This document shows positions 1 to 6,105 of a DNA stretch of 17,413 nucleotides, in pieces (the stretch's first letter is position 1; each line of letters starts with the position of its first letter). The notes under the pieces were generated by a model, which was given only the letters and a program-made list of their open reading frames with translations, made no database searches and was not told where the DNA came from. The DNA lies in assembly GCF_035268865.1 (NCBI RefSeq), contig NZ_DATFKB010000211.1, forward strand, positions 1 through 17,413. The letters are read 5' to 3'. Origin of the DNA: Salinivirga sp035268865. GTDB lineage: Bacteria > Bacteroidota > Bacteroidia > Bacteroidales > Salinivirgaceae. Both the position numbers and the translations under genes were made by a program.

Positions 1-2
1 AT

Positions 3-1265
3 ATTGAACAGGACATGTTTAAACAGGTGGCGTATTTTAAAGAAATTGGAAAGCACCTCGAAGCCAAACGGCTGCAGGATCGTGTAACCTATGACCTGGA
101 GATGATCAGGGAACTTGGACACTGTCCGGGTATTGAAAACTATTCCCGTTACTTCGATGGCCGCGCAGCCGGTACAAGACCTTTCTGCCTGCTGGACTAT
201 TTTCCGGATGATTACCTTGTATTTATTGATGAAAGCCATGTAAGTATCCCCCAGATTAAAGCCATGTACGGGGGCGACCATTCAAGAAAACTCACACTTG
301 TTGAACATGGCTTCAGACTGCCGGCCGCCCTGGATAACAGACCACTAAAAATAGAAGAATTTGAGTCGCTGGTAAACCAAATTGTTTATGTCAGCGCAAC
401 ACCGGCAGACTATGAGCTCGAGAAGAGTGAAGGTATTATAGCTGAGCAGGTAATCAGGCCCACAGGGCTGCTCGACCCGCGAATTGAAGTGCGCCCCAGC
501 GGGAACCAGATTGACGACCTGATAGAAGAAGTAAACGATCGTGCACAAAGAGATGAACGCATACTTGTTACAACTCTCACAAAACGCATGGCAGAGGAGT
601 TAACCAAATACTTTATTAAGTTACAGATAAAAACCCGCTACATACACTCCGACATTGATACACTCGAACGCGTGGAAATAATGAGTGACCTAAGAGCAGG
701 ACGCTTCGATGTTCTGGTAGGTGTAAACCTTTTGCGCGAGGGGCTCGACCTGCCCGAAGTGTCGCTGGTAGCCATTCTCGATGCCGATAAAGAAGGCTTT
801 TTACGTTCTGAAAGATCACTCACCCAAACAGCAGGGCGCGCAGCACGAAATGTCAATGGTCTGGTAATTATGTATGCCGATAAAGTGACCAACTCCATGC
901 AAAAAACCATTGATGAAACCGAACGCAGACGGTTGAAACAAATCAATTACAACCAGGAACACGGCATTACTCCGCAACCGCTAAAAAAAGAGCAACTCGA
1001 AACAATTTCCGATACCCTGGCAAAAAAAGGCGATGGCGGACCGGAGAAAAAAGCCTATATTCCCCCTCAGGAACCAATGGGAGAAGTTGCAGAAAAAGCG
1101 TACGATTACATGACACTGCCTGCACTGGAGGCTGCCATAAAAGAAGCCAAACAAAACATGGAAAAAATGGCTACTGATCTTAATTTTATTGCAGCAGCAA
1201 GGTATCGTGATGAAATGCAAAAACTTGAGGATATCCATAAAAAGAAAAAGGCTTTGCAGGAATGA
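3..1265 (+). CDS. uvrB: UvrABC excinuclease subunit B, C-terminal part (cut by window edge)
   Basis: UvrB is the DNA-damage-verifying helicase-like subunit of cytoplasmic nucleotide excision repair; it is loaded by UvrA and recruits UvrC. The frame is open from base 3, so the start lies outside the window; by comparison with the roughly 670-residue family about 260 N-terminal residues (Walker A and the beta-hairpin) are missing. Counting from the first visible Met (base 15), I see GIENYSR (39-45), the DESH Walker B box (72-75), SATP motif III (127-130), LLREGLDLPE motif V (239-248), QTAGRAARN motif VI (271-279) and a C-terminal UVR domain (about 369-405) that contacts UvrC. The stop overlaps the start of the next gene as ATGA, so the two are probably co-transcribed and translationally coupled. 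No frameshift is seen. The family assignment is essentially certain. Confidence 0.98.
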   Translation: MEQDMFKQVAYFKEIGKHLEAKRLQDRVTYDLEMIRELGHCPGIENYSRYFDGRAAGTRPFCLLDYFPDDYLVFIDESHVSIPQIKAMYGGDHSRKLTLVEHGFRLPAALDNRPLKIEEFESLVNQIVYVSATPADYELEKSEGIIAEQVIRPTGLLDPRIEVRPSGNQIDDLIEEVNDRAQRDERILVTTLTKRMAEELTKYFIKLQIKTRYIHSDIDTLERVEIMSDLRAGRFDVLVGVNLLREGLDLPEVSLVAILDADKEGFLRSERSLTQTAGRAARNVNGLVIMYADKVTNSMQKTIDETERRRLKQINYNQEHGITPQPLKKEQLETISDTLAKKGDGGPEKKAYIPPQEPMGEVAEKAYDYMTLPALEAAIKEAKQNMEKMATDLNFIAAARYRDEMQKLEDIHKKKKALQE

Positions 1266-2164
1266 TTCAGATTTTTTTCGACGAAAAATATCACCTTGAG
1301 CTTCCGCCCAAACACAGATTCCCAATGGATAAGTACCGTCTGACCAAAGCGCAACTCATTTATGAGGGTACATTTACCGAAAGCAACTTTATATCGCCCA
1401 AACCAGCCACGCAAAAGCAACTTGTGGCCATACACGATCAAGCCTACATTGATAAGCTCAACAGTGGCAATTTAACACGGCACGAAATCAGGCGCTCCGG
1501 GTTTCCATACAGCCGCGACCTGGTGCTACGTGAAGAAAGTATTACCGGCGGTACTATAGCTGCAACTTACGCGGCCATGAAAGAAGGTGTTTCGTTTAAC
1601 CTGGCGGGTGGCACGCACCATGCTTACCCCGATCATGCAGAAGGATTCTGCATTTATAACGACATAGCCGTAGCGGCCCGCGATTATTTACATAAATTCC
1701 CGAATAACCAAATACTGGTTGTCGATTTAGATGTACACCAGGGCAATGGTACAGCCCATATTTTCAAAGACGAACCACGCGTATTTACCTTAAGCGTACA
1801 TGGCGAAAAAAACTACCCCATGCACAAAGAACAATCAGACCTTGACATCCCACTTTCCGACACAACCACAGACAGACAGTACCTTGAAATCGTGCAGGAA
1901 AACCTGGTGGAGCTTATCGACCGCGTGAAGCCGGACTTCATCTATTTTCAATCGGGCGTGGATATTCTGGTGAATGACAAACTGGGAAAAGTCAGCATTA
2001 GTATGTCAGCCTGCCGCGAACGCGATATGATTGTTTTCGAAACACTCTACACCAAAGGCATTCCTACGGCCGTATCCATGGGTGGCGGTTATGCCGACCG
2101 CTTGCGCGATATTGTAGAAGCCCATTGCAACACTTTCCGGGTGGCGAAGCATTTGTATGAATAA
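1262..2164 (+). CDS. Histone deacetylase family protein (class IV-like zinc deacetylase)
   Basis: This 300-residue protein has the arginase/deacetylase fold signature. Visible motifs are GGTHHA with the tandem active-site histidines (H119, H120), DLDVHQGNG with zinc ligands D157 and H159, SGVDIL with the third zinc ligand D234, and GGGY with the transition-state tyrosine Y277. The stretch DILVNDKLGKVSIS resembles HDAC11/class IV enzymes more than class I or AcuC. All catalytic residues are present, so an active zinc-dependent deacylase is expected. Bacterial members may remove acetyl groups from acetyl-CoA synthetase, polyamines or other small molecules; the substrate cannot be read from sequence. 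No signal peptide is visible, so it is cytoplasmic. The start ATG overlaps the uvrB stop by 4 bp, which fixes the start and implies coupling. Family very sure, substrate unknown. Confidence 0.93.
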   Translation: MIQIFFDEKYHLELPPKHRFPMDKYRLTKAQLIYEGTFTESNFISPKPATQKQLVAIHDQAYIDKLNSGNLTRHEIRRSGFPYSRDLVLREESITGGTIAATYAAMKEGVSFNLAGGTHHAYPDHAEGFCIYNDIAVAARDYLHKFPNNQILVVDLDVHQGNGTAHIFKDEPRVFTLSVHGEKNYPMHKEQSDLDIPLSDTTTDRQYLEIVQENLVELIDRVKPDFIYFQSGVDILVNDKLGKVSISMSACRERDMIVFETLYTKGIPTAVSMGGGYADRLRDIVEAHCNTFRVAKHLYE

Positions 2165-2355
2165 ACATGAAATTAGGGTAAACATTTGGTCGAATCCAAA
2201 TTGTTGTATACCACTAGATATAATGTATGAAGCTGCAATTACTTAGCGCTGTATGAATATAAACATGGTTTCAGAAACCTGAATCAGTTCACTTCAGTCT
2301 GTGACCTAAAGTACACCAACAAACCCACCATAAGCAACTTCAGCCAATCAACTTC

Positions 2356-2766
2356 TTAACTAAAAACAGTAGCTGTAACCCGGCGGTGTCCCCCACTGTT
2401 CCTGAATTCGCAGAGGTAAATGCCCTGCCAGGTGCCCATATCAAGCTTTCCATGGCGAATAGGGATAGTAACCTCATTGCCCACAAGACTGGTTTTAATG
2501 TGTGCAGGCATATCGTCAGCTCCTTCCATGGTGTGTGTAAATTCAGGAAAGTTTTCAGGTACCATGTGATTAAAAAAGGTTTCGAAATCGTCCCTGACCG
2601 AAGGGTCTGCATTCTCATTTATGGTAAGTCCGGCTGAAGTATGGCGCAGAAACAGATGTAGAAGTCCCTGATCAGGTAAATCACCCAGGGCTTGCTCCAC
2701 TTGCCTTGTAATGAGATGAAATCCACGACCTCCTCCACTTACCGTAAATTCTTTGGAGTGTATCAT
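2356..2766 (-). CDS. yjbQ: YjbQ/UPF0047 family protein (secondary thiamine-phosphate synthase type)
   Basis: A 136-residue single-domain protein of the YjbQ (UPF0047) family. Recognisable signatures are LRHTSAGLTINENADPSVRD near residues 44-63, GADDMPAHIK and GTWQGIYLCEFR towards the C-terminus. The conserved His and Glu residues of the family are present. Members form small trimeric beta-barrels; some complement thiamine-phosphate synthase mutants weakly, hence the database name, but their main job is unsettled. The start overlaps the cysH stop by 4 bp (ATGA), so it is the distal gene of a cysH-yjbQ operon. No signal peptide or membrane segment is seen. The length is typical and the gene looks intact. 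The family call is secure; the thiamine role is family knowledge of modest strength. Confidence 0.94.
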   Translation of the reverse strand: MIHSKEFTVSGGGRGFHLITRQVEQALGDLPDQGLLHLFLRHTSAGLTINENADPSVRDDFETFFNHMVPENFPEFTHTMEGADDMPAHIKTSLVGNEVTIPIRHGKLDMGTWQGIYLCEFRNSGGHRRVTATVFS

Positions 2767-3518
2767 TTTTTATCAAGGTTTTTGAAATCAAACGAGACTT
2801 CTGTTTTCAGGTCATCCTGTACATGTAAACCACACTCTTTATGCTCAGGATCTTCCCACCACCAGCGTCCGGCACGCACATCTTCTCCGGGTTTAACAGC
2901 TCTGGTACATGGCTGGCAACCTATACTCGGATAACCTTTGTCGTGCAATTTATGATAAGGCACATGATTCACTGTAATATAATCCCATACCTGATCCTCT
3001 TTCCAGTCGATTAGTGGGTTTATCTTAACCAGTCCGTTGGCCTCATCCCACTCTACTTTTTGCACTTCAGTACGGGTGACGGATTGCTCGCGTCTGAGTC
3101 CACTTATCCAGGCTTTTCGTCCTGAAAATGCACGCTTAAGGGGTTCAATTTTCCTGATGTGGCAGCACATTTTTCTGTTTTCAACAGAGTGGTAAAACAG
3201 GTTGACTCCTTTATTATTGACCATCTCCTCTACCTGCTTGTAATCGGGAAAATAGATTTTAATTTTAGTTTTGTAAAAATCGTTGGTTTCATCTATCAAT
3301 TGATAAGTTTCGGGAAATAGCCGTCCGGTATCAAGTGTAAATACTTCAACAGAAGGTGCTTTCTTCATCAACATATCAGTAAGCACCTGGTCTTCTGCTC
3401 CCATACTGGAAGATAGCACTAAATCTGCACCAAATCGCTCAATGGCCCAATCTAATGTCTCGCGTGCATCAGCCTTAGCCAGTTTTTCATTTACACGTTC
3501 AATTTCTTTTCTATCCAT
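2763..3518 (-). CDS. cysH: Assimilatory APS/PAPS reductase, iron-sulfur type
   Basis: CysH reduces activated sulfate to sulfite with thioredoxin or glutaredoxin as donor, in the cytoplasm. The 251-residue product has the PP-loop SSSMGAED (36-43), LDTGRLFPET (62-71), the arginine-rich GLRREQS (140-146) and the C-terminal nucleophile motif ECGLH (C229). It also has both cysteine pairs, CC at 118-119 and CxxC at C201/C204, that ligate a [4Fe-4S] cluster. Enterobacterial PAPS reductases lack these pairs; their presence marks the APS-using type (EC 1.8.4.10), though some such enzymes take both substrates. This fits the adjacent divergent cysDN and the lack of an APS kinase in the window. It is first in an operon with yjbQ. 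Start at 3518 follows a leader of about 115 nt from a candidate promoter. Substrate preference is inferred. Confidence 0.96.
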   Translation of the reverse strand: MDRKEIERVNEKLAKADARETLDWAIERFGADLVLSSSMGAEDQVLTDMLMKKAPSVEVFTLDTGRLFPETYQLIDETNDFYKTKIKIYFPDYKQVEEMVNNKGVNLFYHSVENRKMCCHIRKIEPLKRAFSGRKAWISGLRREQSVTRTEVQKVEWDEANGLVKINPLIDWKEDQVWDYITVNHVPYHKLHDKGYPSIGCQPCTRAVKPGEDVRAGRWWWEDPEHKECGLHVQDDLKTEVSFDFKNLDKK

Positions 3519-3641
3519 AATTTAAGTGTATCATTAAACCACTAAAATCGCAAGAAAATCTATTTTAGCAAAAGATTTTTATTTACAATCAGTACTAAAC
3601 ATTTGGCGATTTCTGGTTTTTAATTGTCTACAAGGTTGGTG

Positions 3642-3649
3642 CAAAAATA
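3642..3649 (-). promoter_or_regulatory. Candidate -7 element for cysH-yjbQ
   Basis: Read on the minus strand the bases are TATTTTTG followed by CACC, an exact match to the Bacteroidota -7 consensus TAnnTTTG. Transcription would begin near 3635, giving an untranslated leader of roughly 115 nt before cysH. No good TTTG -33 box is seen at the usual 19-21 nt spacing. I found no recognisable riboswitch fold in the leader. Confidence 0.5.
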
Positions 3650-3686
3650 CTCAATTCCTAAAAATTAAGCTAATTCAGACAGGAAT

Positions 3687-3717
3687 TTTCGCCGTACACA
3701 TTTTTTTTTTACTTTTG
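3687..3717 (+). promoter_or_regulatory. Candidate promoter for cysDN
   Basis: TACTTTTG at 3710-3717 is an exact match to the Bacteroidota -7 consensus TAnnTTTG. A one-mismatch -33 box, TTTC at 3687-3690, lies 19 nt upstream. Transcription would start near 3724, about 35 nt before the cysD ATG at 3759. A GTG at 3717 is in frame with cysD but lies inside this promoter, which argues against it as the start. Confidence 0.6.
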
Positions 3718-3758
3718 TGGATCTTAAATCAGCCATAGTTACAATTTTAAAACGACTT

Positions 3759-4664
3759 ATGGAAAAATACGCAGTTAAACACTTAAGGGAGTTAGAGGCA
3801 GAATCGATTTTTGTAATCCGTGAAGTAGCAGCACAGTTCGACCGGCCGGCAATGCTGTTCTCTGGAGGGAAAGATTCTATTGTCATGTTTCATTTAGCAA
3901 GAAAAGCATTTTGGCCGGCAAGGGTACCATTCCCTTTAATGCACATTGATACAGGGCATAATTTCGACGAAACAATTGAATTTCGCGATAGATTGGCAAA
4001 AGAAACCGGCACAAAAATGCTGGTTAAATATGTTCAGGATACAATTGACGCAGGAAAAGTTGTTGAAGAAACCGGGTACGATGCCAGTCGTAATGTATTG
4101 CAAACAGTAACACTACTTGACGGAATCGAAGAAGAGCAAATAGATGCAGCCATGGGTGGCGGCCGCAGGGATGAAGAAAAAGCCCGCGCCAAAGAACGGT
4201 TCTTCTCACACCGTGACGATTTTGGGCAGTGGGATCCAAAGAACCAGCGGCCAGAGTTGTGGAATTTGTTTAACGGAAGAAAAAATATGGGCGAACACTT
4301 TAGAGTATTCCCCATCAGCAACTGGACTGAAATGGACGTTTGGCAATACATTCTATTGGAAAACATTGAAATTCCGAACATCTATTTCACACACAAACGC
4401 AGAGTATTCAACCGTAATGGTGTATGGCTTGCCGAAGCATCATTTATGAAGACCAGGGACTCTGAAGAAGTAGTTGAGAAAGAAGTACGTTGCCGCACCA
4501 TTGGTGATATTACCAATACGGGACTCACCGAATCAAAAGCCAGAACACTGGAAGAAATTGTGCAGGAAGTAGCTGCAACCCGTACCACAGAACGGGGAGC
4601 CAGAGCTGACGACAAGCGATCGGAAGCCGCTATGGAAGATAGAAAAAAGGATGGATACTTCTAG
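3759..4664 (+). CDS. cysD: Sulfate adenylyltransferase subunit 2 (small subunit)
   Basis: CysD is the ATP-pyrophosphatase subunit that, with the GTPase CysN, makes adenosine 5'-phosphosulfate (APS) from ATP and sulfate. From the ATG at 3759 the product is 301 residues, matching the 302 of E. coli, and begins directly with the family's N-terminal HLRELEAESI stretch. The PP-loop is SGGKDS (35-40), followed by HIDTGHNFDE, then GGRRDEEKARAKER and WDPKNQRPELW in the middle and the conserved C-terminal KKDGYF. A GTG at 3717 would add 14 residues but overlaps the promoter, so I rejected it. The gene is 53 nt upstream of cysN on the same strand and diverges from cysH. It appears intact; function is very well supported. 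Confidence 0.98.
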   Translation: MEKYAVKHLRELEAESIFVIREVAAQFDRPAMLFSGGKDSIVMFHLARKAFWPARVPFPLMHIDTGHNFDETIEFRDRLAKETGTKMLVKYVQDTIDAGKVVEETGYDASRNVLQTVTLLDGIEEEQIDAAMGGGRRDEEKARAKERFFSHRDDFGQWDPKNQRPELWNLFNGRKNMGEHFRVFPISNWTEMDVWQYILLENIEIPNIYFTHKRRVFNRNGVWLAEASFMKTRDSEEVVEKEVRCRTIGDITNTGLTESKARTLEEIVQEVAATRTTERGARADDKRSEAAMEDRKKDGYF

Positions 4665-4717
4665 AGCAAATCCATCGGAGGAATGTAAGTTTAATTTTAA
4701 CAGTTGAATGAAACACC

Positions 4718-6025
4718 ATGAAAGACGAAAATTACAGCACCCAATCGCAATCGACAGAAGGCTATCTTGATATGGAACTGCTGCGCTTTACTACAGCCGG
4801 CAGTGTTGATGATGGGAAAAGCACATTGATTGGACGCTTACTTTACGATAGTAAATCTATTTTCGAAGATCAACTGGACTCTATTGAAGAAGCCAGCGAA
4901 CGCATGGGTAGCGAAGATACCAATCTGGCGCTGCTAACAGACGGACTTCGTGCCGAGCGCGAGCAAGGCATCACCATCGATGTAGCGTACAGATATTTTG
5001 CTACACCCAAACGAAAATTTATTATAGCTGATACACCGGGACACATCCAGTATACACGTAATATGGTAACTGGCGCTTCAACTGCCAATGCAGCCATTGT
5101 GCTTATCGATGCGCGAAACGGTGTACTCGAACAAACCAAAAGGCATGCATTTATAGCAAACCTCTTGCAAATACCACACGTGCTCCTGTGCGTTAATAAA
5201 ATGGACCTTGTGGATTTTTCACAGGAACGTTATGAAGAGATAAAAGCCGATTTTCAAAAGATTGCAGACAAGTTGAATATTCCTGATATTCACTTTATCC
5301 CGATGAGTGCCAAAGAAGGCGACAATGTAGTAACTCGCTCAGAAACAATGACCTGGTACGAGGGCCCCACATTACTGAACCTACTTGAAACACTAAAAAT
5401 CACCAGCGATAAAAACTACACAGACAAGCGTCTGCCTGTTCAATACGTAATTCGCCCACTGCGCGATGAATATCATGATTACAGAGGCTATGCAGGTCGT
5501 GTAGCAGGTGGTGTATTCAAAAAAGGCGACAAAGTAGCTGTTATGCCTTCGGGAATTGAATCAACTGTCAAAAGTGTATCTATTTTTGACAAAAATCTTG
5601 AAGAAGCCTATCCTCCGCTTTCTGTGACAATTGAACTGGAAGATGATATAGACATCAGTCGTGGTGATATGATAGTGGATGCCAATAATAAAACGCATTG
5701 CACACAGGAAATGGATTTGATGATTACCTGGATGAGTGAAAAACCCATGACACCGGGTGGTAAATACATCCTGAAACATACCAGCAATGAGGTGAAATGT
5801 AAAATCACAAATATTAAGTACAGACTTGACATCAACAAGCTGGAAATTATGGATGAAGGTGTGGCTTTTGGCCTAAACGATATCGGTCGCATCTCCATAA
5901 AAACAACCAAGCCGCTAAACTGGGACGCATACAACCGCAACAGAATAACCGGAAGTTTAATTCTGATTGAGGAAGGTACAAACAATACTGTAGGTGCAGG
6001 AATGCTGGTAGACCCAGAAGAATAG
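4718..6025 (+). CDS. cysN: Sulfate adenylyltransferase subunit 1 (GTPase subunit)
   Basis: CysN is an EF-Tu-like GTPase whose GTP hydrolysis drives APS formation by CysD. The 435-residue product has the P-loop GSVDDGKST (28-36), the switch I segment REQGITIDVAYRYF (81-94), DTPGH (105-109), NKMD (160-163) and SAKEG (197-201). Two beta-barrel domains follow, including the RGYAGRVAGG segment typical of CysN. It ends soon after VGAGMLVDPEE, about 40 residues shorter than E. coli CysN, and has no fused APS kinase (CysC) domain. That absence agrees with the APS-reductase-type CysH next door. It lies 53 nt after cysD and is followed by an intrinsic terminator, so cysDN is a two-gene operon. The start choice places the usual variable N-terminal tail before the GTPase core. 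Confidence 0.97.
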   Translation: MKDENYSTQSQSTEGYLDMELLRFTTAGSVDDGKSTLIGRLLYDSKSIFEDQLDSIEEASERMGSEDTNLALLTDGLRAEREQGITIDVAYRYFATPKRKFIIADTPGHIQYTRNMVTGASTANAAIVLIDARNGVLEQTKRHAFIANLLQIPHVLLCVNKMDLVDFSQERYEEIKADFQKIADKLNIPDIHFIPMSAKEGDNVVTRSETMTWYEGPTLLNLLETLKITSDKNYTDKRLPVQYVIRPLRDEYHDYRGYAGRVAGGVFKKGDKVAVMPSGIESTVKSVSIFDKNLEEAYPPLSVTIELEDDIDISRGDMIVDANNKTHCTQEMDLMITWMSEKPMTPGGKYILKHTSNEVKCKITNIKYRLDINKLEIMDEGVAFGLNDIGRISIKTTKPLNWDAYNRNRITGSLILIEEGTNNTVGAGMLVDPEE

Positions 6026-6046
6026 CAAAAATTGAATTTTATATAC

Positions 6047-6074
6047 AGGGTTGTCTTTTGACAGCCCTTTTTTT
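6047..6074 (+). terminator. Intrinsic terminator after cysN
   Basis: A 9-bp stem (6047-6055 with 6060-6068, one G-T wobble) closes a TTTT loop and runs straight into a T tract ending at 6074. It starts 22 nt after the cysN stop. On the minus strand the hairpin has no T tract, so it would serve the convergent beta-mannosidase gene only weakly if at all. Confidence 0.85.
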
Positions 6075-6105
6075 ATCTTAACACCATAAAACAAAAAACT
6101 CAATT

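Noticed and set aside
2184..2201. ATTTGG/CCAAAT 6-bp hairpin after the HDAC-like gene as terminator
   Set aside because: The stem is short and AT-rich and is followed by TGTTGTAT rather than a T tract; the 191-bp gap shows nothing else I can support.
3519..3641. Riboswitch in the cysH leader
   Set aside because: The leader is AT-rich and I could not recognise conserved SAM-type or other sulfur-related riboswitch elements by eye; a covariance-model search would decide.
3717..3758. GTG start that would lengthen CysD by 14 residues
   Set aside because: It lies inside the TACTTTTG promoter box; the ATG at 3759 gives the normal family length and N-terminus.
4677..4688. GGAGG followed by ATGTAA (a start-stop mini-ORF) in the cysD-cysN spacer
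   Set aside because: The spacing of the purine run to the ATG is too short, and Bacteroidota initiation depends little on such sites; chance occurrence is likely.
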